From assembly GCA_018829465.1 (NCBI GenBank), contig JAHJTN010000010.1, forward strand, positions 152,047-216,046: DNA of 64,000 bases. Direction: 5' to 3'. The DNA is from Bacteroidota bacterium. Lineage in GTDB: Bacteria; Bacteroidota; Bacteroidia; Flavobacteriales; Flavobacteriaceae. Made by a program: the position numbers and the translations under genes. Positions 15,401 through 24,410 of this stretch are shown here, piece by piece; positions within the stretch are counted from its first letter, which is position 1, and each line of letters opens with the position of its first letter. A model generated the notes under the pieces. The model worked only from the letters and a program-made list of their open reading frames with translations. It searched no databases and was not told the DNA's origin.

Positions 15401-17884
15401 ATGAAGATTAAACTATCTCAGCTCATTCTGTTACTTTTTGCAGTAATGCTCGTTGCACCCCAAGCGCAGGCGCAACGCAAGAAGAAAGCAGACAAAAATG
15501 CTCCGGCTGCTCCCGCACCAAAACCCAAACCAAAAAACGGCATCAAGCCCTACGGTGAAGTCATCACCAAAGACGCCAAAACCGACAAGGGACTCTTTGA
15601 TGTACACGAAATAGAAGGTAAATATTTTTACGAAATACCCGATAGCCTATTTGGTCGCGAAATGCTCATGGTTTCCAGAATTGCCAAAACAGCAGATGGC
15701 ATTGGCTTTGGCGGAGGTAAAACCAATACCCAAAACCTTCGTTGGGAGAAAAAAGAAAGAATGGTAACACTGAGAGTGGTATCGCACGAAAACGTAGCAG
15801 CCGACTCCTTACCCATTCACCAAGCTGTTGTCAATTCAAATTTCGAACCCGTTCTCTACACTTTTCCTATCAAAGCTTTCAGCAAAGATTCAACCAAGGT
15901 GGTCATTGAAGTTACCGAATTGTTTGAAAAAGACGTAAAAGCATTGGGGCTCCCCGAAAGCAGTAGAAAATCATATAAGGTTTCCCGACTGGACGACAGC
16001 AAATCGTTTATAGAACACCTAAGAAGTTACCCTTTAAACATTGAAGCGCGTCACGTAAAAACATACGTAGCCGGCGAACCACCTTCCAACAGCAGCACCG
16101 GAACCATCTCTGTAGAGATGAATAATTCCATGATTTTGCTTCCCAAAGTCCCTATGAAAAGACGCTATTTTGACCAACGCGTCGGTTGGTTTGCTCGCGG
16201 ACAGGTAGATTACGGCCTACCTGCGCAAGAGAGCAAAACCGTTCGCTACCTAGATCGTTGGCGTTTGGAAGTGAAAGACGAAGACCTTGAGAAGTTTAAG
16301 AGAGGAGAATTGGTTGAACCCAAAAAACCCATTGTGTATTACATTGATCGCGCAACACCCGAACAATGGCGCAAATACATCAAACAAGGCATTGAAGACT
16401 GGCAAGTTGCTTTTGAAGCAGCCGGTTTCAAAAACGCCATTCTTGCCAAAGATCCACCAACACCCGAAGAAGATCCGGAATGGTCTCCGGAAGATGTGCG
16501 CTACTCTGTAGTACGCTATTTGGCCTCTCCCATCCCCAATGCAAACGGACCACATGTGAGCGATCCGCGCTCGGGTGAAATTTTGGAATCAGACATCAAC
16601 TGGTATCACAATGTAATGACATTGTTGCGAAACTGGTATTTTGTACAAACCGCTGCTATCAATCCGGAAGCGCGTGGCGTTCAGTTTAAAGACGAAGTCA
16701 TGGGACGCCTTATCCGATTTGTTTCTTCCCACGAAGTAGGCCACACGCTTGGCTTGCCACACAACATGGGCAGCAGCGTAGCTTATCCTGTAGATTCTCT
16801 CCGAAGTGCCACTTTCACCAAAAAATACGGAACTGCACCATCCATTATGGATTATGCCCGTTTTAACTACATTGCCCAACCCGGCGATGAAGGTGTAGCC
16901 TTAATGCCTGATATAGGTGTGTATGACAAATATGCCATCATGTGGGGATACAAACCCATTTTGGACAAAAAAGCTGAAGACGAAAAAAGTACGCTGGATT
17001 CTTGGATTTTAGCCCACGAAAACGACCCTATGTACAGATTTGGACGCCAACAAAGCGGAGGTGTCATCGATCCGAGCTCACAGACAGAAGACCTAGGTGA
17101 CGATGCAGTGAAAGCCAGCCAATACGGCATTGCCAATCTCAAAAGAATTGTACCTAAACTCACCGAATGGACTTACGAAAAAGGGAAAAACTACGATGAT
17201 TTGGAAACCATGTATGGCCAAGTCCTCGGACAGTATAACCGATACATGGGCCATGTAGCTGCGAATGTAGGTGGGGTTTACGAATACTACAAAACCTACG
17301 ACCAGGAAGGTGCCGTATATACGCATGTTGCCAAAGCCAAGCAGAAAGAAGCTTTGAAGTTTTTGAACAACGAGCTTTTCAAGACGCCCGAATGGCTTAT
17401 AGAACCCGATTTGTTTAATAAATTTGAATCGGCAGGTGCAGTCGAAAGAATTCGCAACACCCAAGTAAGAACGCTTGAAAACATACTCGACTTTGGTCGA
17501 ATGGCTCGTATCATTGAAAACGAAGCCATCAACAAAAACCAAGCTTTTTCGTTAATCGAGATGATGACCGATCTTCGCAATGGCATTTGGACAGAATTGT
17601 CAACAGGCAGGGCTACAGACACTTACAGAAGAAACTTACAACGCGCCTACATAGACCGAATGGAATATCTCATGACCAAAGAACAACCCAGTGTTCCGGC
17701 AAACTTTAGAAGATTTATTTCACGTACATCGGTAGATGTAAGTCAATCCGACATCAGACCTGTAGTGCGTGCGCAACTCAACATTTTGAGAACACAGTTA
17801 CGAGGTGCCGGTGGCGACACCATGACGCGTTACCACTATCAAGATGCCCTGGAACGCATCGAAAAGATTTTAGATCCTAAATAA
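15401..17884 (+). CDS. secreted zinc-dependent metalloprotease (DUF5117/DUF5118 type)
   Basis: An 827-residue protein with a Sec signal (LILLLFAVMLVAPQAQAQ) and a long basic, proline-rich linker (KKKADKNAPAAPAPKPKPK). The gluzincin/metzincin-type motif HEVGHTLGLPH lies near residue 445, giving three zinc-binding histidines and the catalytic Glu. The flanking sequence YYIDRATPEQWRKYIKQGIE and SIMDYARFNY fits the large zinc-dependent metalloproteases of Bacteroidota and Actinobacteria with DUF5117/DUF5118 domains. It is probably periplasmic or exported; the substrate is unknown. It stands alone between two terminators. Confidence 0.88.
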   Translation: MKIKLSQLILLLFAVMLVAPQAQAQRKKKADKNAPAAPAPKPKPKNGIKPYGEVITKDAKTDKGLFDVHEIEGKYFYEIPDSLFGREMLMVSRIAKTADGIGFGGGKTNTQNLRWEKKERMVTLRVVSHENVAADSLPIHQAVVNSNFEPVLYTFPIKAFSKDSTKVVIEVTELFEKDVKALGLPESSRKSYKVSRLDDSKSFIEHLRSYPLNIEARHVKTYVAGEPPSNSSTGTISVEMNNSMILLPKVPMKRRYFDQRVGWFARGQVDYGLPAQESKTVRYLDRWRLEVKDEDLEKFKRGELVEPKKPIVYYIDRATPEQWRKYIKQGIEDWQVAFEAAGFKNAILAKDPPTPEEDPEWSPEDVRYSVVRYLASPIPNANGPHVSDPRSGEILESDINWYHNVMTLLRNWYFVQTAAINPEARGVQFKDEVMGRLIRFVSSHEVGHTLGLPHNMGSSVAYPVDSLRSATFTKKYGTAPSIMDYARFNYIAQPGDEGVALMPDIGVYDKYAIMWGYKPILDKKAEDEKSTLDSWILAHENDPMYRFGRQQSGGVIDPSSQTEDLGDDAVKASQYGIANLKRIVPKLTEWTYEKGKNYDDLETMYGQVLGQYNRYMGHVAANVGGVYEYYKTYDQEGAVYTHVAKAKQKEALKFLNNELFKTPEWLIEPDLFNKFESAGAVERIRNTQVRTLENILDFGRMARIIENEAINKNQAFSLIEMMTDLRNGIWTELSTGRATDTYRRNLQRAYIDRMEYLMTKEQPSVPANFRRFISRTSVDVSQSDIRPVVRAQLNILRTQLRGAGGDTMTRYHYQDALERIEKILDPK

Positions 17885-17910
17885 CATCTAAAATTTATTT
17901 CCCAAAAAGA

Positions 17911-17947
17911 AACCGCCTCAATACTAAAATTTGAGGCGGTTTTTTTT
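17911..17947 (+). terminator. intrinsic terminator of the metalloprotease gene
   Basis: AACCGCCTCAA (17911-17921) pairs perfectly with TTGAGGCGGTT (17931-17941), followed by a T run. It could also serve the convergent glycosyltransferase gene. Confidence 0.88.
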
Positions 17948-17980
17948 ATTACTTGAATGTAGAGTAGGAATAAAAAACAA

Positions 17981-18985
17981 CTAAGTCTTGTGTTTTGAAA
18001 AAGGTTTGTGCACCCAAAGGCTTAACCACCCAAAAAAACGTCCGAAACTCTCTAGCAAAGGCGGTTTTCTGTTTTTGGATGAAATTACATTTGACAAACG
18101 AATCCACATCAATAAAAAAGTAATAACATGCCACTTGATTATATTTTCCAATCCCGGTTTGGGGTGTTTTACGCGCCACACATACCACCCGTTCCTGACC
18201 ACCATCTTGCCATACAAAAAATGGTTGGGCCGCCCCGAAGCTTCGTGGTGGTGTGACAAGCGAGCGGCTGTATTGACATACAACTTACCTACTTTTGACA
18301 GCCGCAACGTAAAATCTGCATCTTCGTATAGGCCATAACCCTCAAAATAGGTTGAAAATGAGAAGCTCTCAAAAACCTGCTTCCTAAATGAGGAAACACC
18401 ACCCATAAATTGCTCCACAGGATAGATTTTACCGCTAGGCGGCAAAAAACTGACACTGCGACCGTGGCTAAATTTGGGCAAAAAAGCCGGAGGCACATCG
18501 CTGTCTAAACCCATTTTTTTACGCAAAATGAACCGACTGCCATCCTTTCGCTTCCAACCGTCAAAATAAAATTCATCAGCAAAAATCTTACCGCTATCCT
18601 CCGGCATCCATTTCACCTCATTGGTGATATAACCACCCACGCCAAGTGCATCGGGATAGATAGAATAGGTATCCAATAATTTCTCGAAATAGTCATTTTC
18701 CAAAACAGTGTCATCATCCAAAAAACAAATCACATCACAACCCGAATCAACTTTGGAAATTCCGAAATTTCGTTGCCGTGTCAAACCGCTGTCTTTTTCT
18801 GACACTTTAAAGTACTGTAAACTTTTAAACCGATTATTTTCAATGGCTTCCTTGGTTTTTTCGTCCTTAGAACTGTCCACTACGAGAATCTCATTCGGGT
18901 AGCGCGTTTGCAATTCTACTGACCAAAGCAATTTTAGCAACGAGTCCGGTCGCATATACGTGCAAACAATCAGCGAAAAGTTCAT
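17981..18985 (-). CDS. family 2 glycosyltransferase
   Basis: A 334-residue GT-A fold glycosyltransferase. It starts with FSLIVCTYMRPDSLLKLLWS, has the nucleotide-binding VVDSSKDE region, and contains the DxD-type metal site FLDDDTVLENDYFEKLL near residue 90. The C-terminal part has GYGLYEDADFTLRL, the ED acceptor-side motif common to family 2 enzymes. It should transfer a sugar from a nucleotide donor to a glycan or lipid acceptor on the cytoplasmic side. It is isolated from the main polysaccharide locus and lies alone between converging and diverging neighbours. Confidence 0.88.
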   Translation of the reverse strand: MNFSLIVCTYMRPDSLLKLLWSVELQTRYPNEILVVDSSKDEKTKEAIENNRFKSLQYFKVSEKDSGLTRQRNFGISKVDSGCDVICFLDDDTVLENDYFEKLLDTYSIYPDALGVGGYITNEVKWMPEDSGKIFADEFYFDGWKRKDGSRFILRKKMGLDSDVPPAFLPKFSHGRSVSFLPPSGKIYPVEQFMGGVSSFRKQVFESFSFSTYFEGYGLYEDADFTLRLSKVGKLYVNTAARLSHHHEASGRPNHFLYGKMVVRNGWYVWRVKHPKPGLENIIKWHVITFLLMWIRLSNVISSKNRKPPLLESFGRFFGWLSLWVHKPFSKHKT

Positions 18986-19170
18986 CTACAAAAGATTTTT
19001 GTAAATGTAGGGCAAACATCCATAAATGAAAATCAATTTTTTAATTTAATCCTTATCTTTAACCTCAAATTTGTGCCCAAATTTAATACAACAAACATAC
19101 CAAACCATCCACTAATATCATTTGACTAGGGTATTCCGTATGACGGTTAAAACCAAATAAAAATAAATAT

Positions 19171-19284
19171 ATGAAACACCCATATAAAAATTTTGCACGC
19201 AGGGGCATGATTATCCTAGGGCGTTCCATTCCTGTGCTGAGCGCAGTCGAAGCATGACCACTTAAAAACAATAAATATAAACAG
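19171..19284 (+). repeat. leader-like dispersed repeat, copy C, abutting the amidase start
   Basis: The unit starts with ATGAAACACC and encodes a 28-residue mini-ORF (19171-19257) beginning MKHPYKNFARRGMIILG. It carries the CTGAGCGCAGTCGAAGCATG insertion and ends with the TTAAAAACAATAAATATAAA tail exactly at the amidase ATGAAA. Confidence 0.85.
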
Positions 19285-20925
19285 ATGAAAAAAATTCTCT
19301 TTCTCATTGCCATCTTGGCATTATCCTGTAAAAACGAACCGGAAATTGATGCCTATACCTGGACACCTTATGATGAGACTACCGAACTGGCAGCGCAACA
19401 GTCGCACCAAAACCCGCGCATGCGCTACAAATTACTCTATTCCAAAGTTACCGATCGCAATGCTATTTGGCGACCGTTTGACGAGGCTCTGGCCAACTTT
19501 ACAGAAGCAGATTACAACAAACTGAAGCCACTCATCCTTGAAAAAGACATCCCGAGCTTGCAAGCCTCTATTTCTAAGGGTGCCTTATCCTACGAAACAC
19601 TCACCAAATTTTACATCTATAGAATTCGAAAATTTGAAAGCGATTCGGCTTTGGCGCTCAACGCTGTTATCTCATTAAATCCGAATGCCATCGCAGAAGC
19701 CATCGAAAAAGACAAACTTCGCAAAGCGGGCAACCATCCCATTTTTGGCATGCCTATTTTGATCAAAGACAACATAGGTATGGATGGCACTGCAACCACC
19801 GCAGGAGCTATCGCTTTGATGGGCAATCAGGCACCCGATGCCTTTGTCGTACAAAGACTTAAAGCAAACGGCGCCATCATTTTAGGCAAAGCCAACCTGA
19901 GCGAATGGGCCTACTATCTCTGTAGAGGCTGTCCGGTTGGTTACAGTGCCGTTGGCGGACAAACCATGAACCCTTACGGTAGAAAAATATTCGAATCGGG
20001 CGGTTCTAGTTCCGGGAGTGGTGTTTCTGCCGCAACCAACTATGCCGTGGCAACAGTAGGCACTGAAACATCCGGATCTATACTGTCGCCTTCCAGTCAA
20101 AACTCCATAGTGGGGCTCAAACCCACCATTGGTTTGTTGAGCCGCAGCGGGATTGTTCCTATCTCCAGCACGCTCGACACACCCGGCCCCATGACCAAAA
20201 ACGTGGTTGACAACGCCATACTGCTCGATGCAATGCTTGGCAAAGACGAAACTGACGCAGCATCTGTTTCCGCAGACCGTTTTAGCTTGGCAAACCACCA
20301 AGCTGAAGACTTGAGCGGGAAGCGTTTTGGCGTTTTTGAGAATTTTTACGACAGCGATACGGTTTATCAAAAAACCATTGAAAAAATACAGGCAGCCGGT
20401 GGTGAAATCATTTTCCTCAATCCTACGCAAACCCCTTTACAGAACTTTCTCACCCTGTTGAATATAGACATGAAAAATGACTTGCCTGTTTATTTACAAA
20501 GTCAGGCTTCAAGCAATATCTTAGTATCATCCGTAGCCGACGTAGTCAATTTCAACTTGCAAGATACCTTGACACGCATTCCTTACGGGCAACAACTCTT
20601 TGAAGGCATCGTGGCAGATACAACCACTGCCGAGTCATTTGAAAAAATAAAGACACATCTGCATCAAACAGGTATTGCATATTTTGAAAACTTAATGAAA
20701 GACAACGACTTGGACGCAGTGCTATCCATCAACAACTTCCATGCAGGCTATGCAGCCATTGCCAAATATCCTTGTCTGACAGTTCCTATGGGCTATAAAA
20801 CCTCGGGCGAACCCGTCAGTCTAACTTTTATCGGAAGGCCATTTGAGGAGCAAAAACTATTGCAATTGGGTGCTGGTTTTGAGTCATTGACAAAGGCGCG
20901 AAAAAGTCCGCTGAAGTATGATTAA
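19285..20925 (+). CDS. amidase-signature family lipoprotein
   Basis: A 546-residue amidase. The Ser-cisSer-Lys triad is visible: Lys in ILIKDNI (near residue 160), the Gly/Ser-rich signature GGSSSGSG (near 237) and the nucleophile region VGTETSGSI (near 260). The N-terminus is a lipoprotein signal (FLIAILALSC), so unlike cytoplasmic GatA it acts outside the cytoplasm, hydrolysing an unknown amide. It is longer than typical amidases by an N-terminal region of about 100 residues. Its start codon is defined by the leader repeat. It overlaps the next small gene by 8 bp. Confidence 0.92.
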   Translation: MKKILFLIAILALSCKNEPEIDAYTWTPYDETTELAAQQSHQNPRMRYKLLYSKVTDRNAIWRPFDEALANFTEADYNKLKPLILEKDIPSLQASISKGALSYETLTKFYIYRIRKFESDSALALNAVISLNPNAIAEAIEKDKLRKAGNHPIFGMPILIKDNIGMDGTATTAGAIALMGNQAPDAFVVQRLKANGAIILGKANLSEWAYYLCRGCPVGYSAVGGQTMNPYGRKIFESGGSSSGSGVSAATNYAVATVGTETSGSILSPSSQNSIVGLKPTIGLLSRSGIVPISSTLDTPGPMTKNVVDNAILLDAMLGKDETDAASVSADRFSLANHQAEDLSGKRFGVFENFYDSDTVYQKTIEKIQAAGGEIIFLNPTQTPLQNFLTLLNIDMKNDLPVYLQSQASSNILVSSVADVVNFNLQDTLTRIPYGQQLFEGIVADTTTAESFEKIKTHLHQTGIAYFENLMKDNDLDAVLSINNFHAGYAAIAKYPCLTVPMGYKTSGEPVSLTFIGRPFEEQKLLQLGAGFESLTKARKSPLKYD

Positions 20926-21202
20926 ACAGCAAAAAATTCAGTTACTGCTTACCAAGGTGATTACGTTGTATGCCTTGTTTTACATGCTGGTGAAGGTGAT
21001 TGGTGTGTTTAAGGGTTTATGGCCTGTACCAAACCTGATTGTAGCCTTTTTTTTGTTAATCCTCGGTTTGAGTGGATGGCGATTGTTACGGCAAAACAAA
21101 GCCCCCCTTTACTTTGTAATTTTGGGGGTTACATTTATGATATTACTCAGAATTTATGAAGTAGATTTATTGCTTTACCTACAAAATCGTTTTGGAAAAT
21201 AA
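20918..21202 (+). CDS. small multi-span membrane protein, 94 aa
   Basis: The protein has three hydrophobic segments (around residues 8-27, 34-52 and 60-85) separated by short basic loops (RLLRQNK). It overlaps the amidase gene by 8 bp, so the two are likely translated together. No family was recognised. A basic N-terminus (MIKQQKIQLLLTK) suggests an inside-facing start. Confidence 0.7.
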   Translation: MIKQQKIQLLLTKVITLYALFYMLVKVIGVFKGLWPVPNLIVAFFLLILGLSGWRLLRQNKAPLYFVILGVTFMILLRIYEVDLLLYLQNRFGK

Positions 21203-21555
21203 TACAGAAAAACACTAAGCGAATTATTTAACAACGAGAAATTATAGAACTGGTATTTATTTTCTTTGCTAATCAAAGTCCTTTGATAATACTCATGAAA
21301 GGGTCGAAGCAAAACAGATGGTATCATCGATATTTTAACTGCGATTTGTTCGATTTAATTGGAGCCGATATCTTCTCACAATTATATATAAATAAGGATA
21401 GATTAGAAACTCCAACCGCATTATAATCAAAGCCTTGCGGTTTAACCAAGCTTATCTAAAGAAAAAAGCTGGGCACATTGAGAAATTAACAATAATCATG
21501 AAGCACACAAAGGCATTCAAAACAAAAGATTACCTTTGCAACTAATTTTTATTTT
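21203..21555. other. intergenic region before the DEAD-box helicase
   Basis: A gene-free AT-rich stretch of 353 bp. Apart from the promoter box at its right end I see no gene, repeat family or terminator. The length leaves room for a 5' regulatory region of the kind seen before cold-inducible helicases, but nothing specific is visible. Confidence 0.4.
21531..21538 (+). promoter_or_regulatory. -7 promoter box of the DEAD-box helicase gene
   Basis: TACCTTTG matches TAnnTTTG and lies 17 bp before the ATG, giving a very short leader. No clear -33 element is seen. Confidence 0.55.
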
Positions 21556-23307
21556 ATGACGACATTCCAAGAATTGGGATTACAGGACAATTTGCTAAAA
21601 GCTATCACGGATTTAGGGTTTGAAACACCCTCTGAAATTCAAGAAAAATCTATTCCAACGCTGCTGGCCAGCGATACAGATATGGTGGCATTGGCGCAAA
21701 CCGGAACCGGTAAAACAGCTGCTTTTGGCTTCCCACTTATCCAAAAAATAAATCCCGAAAACAGAAAAACGCAGGGACTTATTCTTTCACCTACGCGCGA
21801 ATTGTGTATGCAAATCGCAAACGAACTCAAACTCTATTCAAAATACGAGCCTCAAATTCATACCGTTGCCATCTACGGTGGTGCCAGCGTTAGCGACCAG
21901 GCCTCACAGATACGAAGAGGCGCACATATTGTTGTGGCCACACCCGGCCGTATGCAGGATATGATCAATAGAGGCTTGGTGGACATCAGCCATATCGATT
22001 TTTGCATTTTGGACGAAGCAGACGAAATGTTGAATATGGGTTTTTACGAAGACATCAAAAGCATTTTATCGCACACCCCTACAACCAAAAACACTTGGTT
22101 ATTTTCGGCTACCATGCCTAAAGAAGTTTCTGAAATTGCTAAAAAATTCATGAAAACTCCGGTAGAAATTACCGTGGGCACCAAAAATTCAGGTTCTAAA
22201 ACCATTGAACACCAATACTTTTTGGTTCAGGCACGTGAAAGATACCAAGCACTCAAACGTTTGTCTGATGCCAACCCCGATATCTTTTCGCTGGTTTTTT
22301 GCCGTACCAAGCGAGATACGCAATCCATAGCTGAAAAATTGATAGAAGACGGTTACAATGCAGCGGCCCTACACGGCGATCTCTCTCAAAACCAACGCGA
22401 CTTGGTCATGAAATCGTTTAGGAGCAAGCAAATACAGATGTTGGTTGCTACGGACGTAGCCGCGAGAGGTATCGATGTGGACGATATTACTCATGTGATT
22501 CACTATCAATTATCGGACGAAATTGAGACCTACACACACCGAAGCGGCCGTACAGGTAGGGCCGGAAAAACGGGTATTTCAATGGCAATCATCACCAAGA
22601 GTGAACTTCGAAAAGTGAAATCTATCGAGCGAATTATCAAGCAGAATTTTGTGCAACGAGACATTCCTACAGGAATTGAAATTTGTGAAATCCAGCTTTT
22701 TCACTTGGCCAACAAAGTCAAAAAAACAGAAATAAACCACGAAATAGACCGCTATTTGCCGGCTATCAACGAACTATTGGGCGAAGAAACCAAAGAAGAA
22801 CTCATCAAGAAATTTTTCTCTGTAGAGTTTTCCCGTTTTTTCAACTATTACCAACGCGCCACAGATGTCAAAAAAGTTTCGTCTTCCGAATTTGAAGACA
22901 GGGAATTTAGCAATGATGGTGGTTCTACCCGATTTTTTATCAATTTGGGCGAAAGAGACGGTTTTGACTGGATGCAGTTAAAAGATTTTTTGAGAGATAC
23001 ACTGGCACTCGGACGCGACGACCTGTATAAAGTTGACGTAAAAGAAAGTTTTTCGTTTTTCAATGTGGACGATCACTTGGCAGACAAAGTCATTGCCTTT
23101 TTTGAAAATTTCAAGCTCAAAGGCCGACATATAAACGTTGAAGTTTCCAAAAAAGAATCCAAAAAATCTTTTGGTGCTCGAAAAAGTTTCAGAGGTGATA
23201 GAGGTGGTTTTCAAAATCAAAAAAGAAGCGATGATTTTGGAAAATTTGGCAAGAAAAAAGCCTTCGACAAAAAACCGGGCAAAAAAGGGTTCAAAAAATC
23301 ATTCTAA
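21556..23307 (+). CDS. DEAD-box ATP-dependent RNA helicase with DbpA-type RNA-binding domain
   Basis: A 583-residue helicase with the motifs in order: Q motif (near residue 25), Walker A AQTGTGKT, PTRELCMQ, TPGRM, DEADEML, SAT, and C-terminal VATDVAARGID with HRSGRTGRAGKTG. After the two RecA-like domains comes a region (about 460-535) resembling the DbpA/CsdA RNA-binding domain (RFFINLGERDGFDWMQLKDFL), then a Lys/Phe/Gly-rich tail. The family unwinds structured RNA in ribosome assembly and cold adaptation. It is the usual Bacteroidota DeaD/CsdA-like architecture; the exact orthologue is not decided. Confidence 0.93.
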   Translation: MTTFQELGLQDNLLKAITDLGFETPSEIQEKSIPTLLASDTDMVALAQTGTGKTAAFGFPLIQKINPENRKTQGLILSPTRELCMQIANELKLYSKYEPQIHTVAIYGGASVSDQASQIRRGAHIVVATPGRMQDMINRGLVDISHIDFCILDEADEMLNMGFYEDIKSILSHTPTTKNTWLFSATMPKEVSEIAKKFMKTPVEITVGTKNSGSKTIEHQYFLVQARERYQALKRLSDANPDIFSLVFCRTKRDTQSIAEKLIEDGYNAAALHGDLSQNQRDLVMKSFRSKQIQMLVATDVAARGIDVDDITHVIHYQLSDEIETYTHRSGRTGRAGKTGISMAIITKSELRKVKSIERIIKQNFVQRDIPTGIEICEIQLFHLANKVKKTEINHEIDRYLPAINELLGEETKEELIKKFFSVEFSRFFNYYQRATDVKKVSSSEFEDREFSNDGGSTRFFINLGERDGFDWMQLKDFLRDTLALGRDDLYKVDVKESFSFFNVDDHLADKVIAFFENFKLKGRHINVEVSKKESKKSFGARKSFRGDRGGFQNQKRSDDFGKFGKKKAFDKKPGKKGFKKSF

Positions 23308-23390
23308 TTACTGTTAATTTAATTTTAAAAACAAAAAGTGTTTGTTTTTAAAGCTTGTAGTTGCTTAATTTTACCGCAATCTTTTAATGA

Positions 23391-24164
23391 ATGAAATTCA
23401 GGTTATCCCTACTTTTTTTCCTTATTCTGACGATTGCTCAGTTTAATCGCTCATATGCCCAACAACAACTGGTGAAAGGGGTCGTATTGAGCTCTGTAGA
23501 TGACAAGCCTTTGGAAAGCGTAAACGTACTCAATCTCAGCAAAATAACCGGAACCATAACCGATGTAGATGGTGTATTTGAAATCTATGCCTCAGCCAAT
23601 GATACCCTCTATTTTTCGTTTTTGGGCTACAAACCCATTCGGGTGCGGGTCACCAATGATTGGCTTCGTTTTCAAAATACCAAAATCACGCTCACAGAAA
23701 CAGCAGTGGCACTGGAAGAAGTGGAAGTTTCCAACCTGCGTTTGACCGGCTACTTGGAGATAGATGCCAAAAAGGTACAACCACAACCCTCCTATCGCTA
23801 TAGCATATCGGGGCTCGACAAAGGCTATGAAGCCGGTAGCTCCTCGCCCACCGCAATGAATAAAATCTTAGGTTCTATTTTCAACCCGGCGGATCTTCTT
23901 TACAATATGTTTGGCAAACAGCCTAAGCAATTCCAAAAATTGCGACAAATGAAAGAGAATGATCACATTAGAGAGATGCTACAAACAAAATTTGACCGAG
24001 AAACACTTTTGGCGCTCCTCCAAGTAGATCACAATGAGCTCGATGAAATACTGACCAAGTGCAACTACTCTTCAGACTTCATCCAAACAGCCAATGATTT
24101 GCAAGTCTTAGACGCCATCAGCCAATGCTATGAGGAATTTAAAATTCTCAAACGCGGCAATTAG
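23391..24164 (+). CDS. carboxypeptidase-regulatory-like domain protein
   Basis: A 257-residue secreted protein with a Sec signal (LSLLFFLILTIAQFNRSYAQ). The CarboxypepD_reg-like beta-sandwich spans about residues 25-105 (VKGVVLSSVDDKPLESVNV, GTITDVDGVFEI, LYFSFLGYKPIRV), the domain that precedes the plug of SusC-type receptors. The rest is helical and has no barrel, so it is a stand-alone version. A periplasmic or surface binding role is likely. The C-terminal half, rich in charged helices, is not recognised. Confidence 0.78.
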   Translation: MKFRLSLLFFLILTIAQFNRSYAQQQLVKGVVLSSVDDKPLESVNVLNLSKITGTITDVDGVFEIYASANDTLYFSFLGYKPIRVRVTNDWLRFQNTKITLTETAVALEEVEVSNLRLTGYLEIDAKKVQPQPSYRYSISGLDKGYEAGSSSPTAMNKILGSIFNPADLLYNMFGKQPKQFQKLRQMKENDHIREMLQTKFDRETLLALLQVDHNELDEILTKCNYSSDFIQTANDLQVLDAISQCYEEFKILKRGN

Positions 24165-24375
24165 TATTGACACCTTTTAAGACAAATCACTGAAAAACAG
24201 TTGCTTGAAAACTGTTTAAAAATTCATAACGCCTTATTTCCAAAAATATTGATATGGGCCAAAGCCATACGGCCAATGCAGGTTTCAGGCAATATTTAAT
24301 GGTCAAAAACCGTATCGGCCATTTAAGCAGCGAAGATTTGTACACCATTCCATTTTTTAAATCTTCTAAAAATCC

Positions 24376-24383
24376 TATTTTTG
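24376..24383 (+). promoter_or_regulatory. -7 promoter box of the alpha-glucosidase gene
   Basis: TATTTTTG matches TAnnTTTG and lies 27 bp before the ATG. No -33 element is visible at the expected distance. Confidence 0.5.
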
Positions 24384-24410
24384 AGCAAACGCATATAAAT
24401 CAATTCAAAA

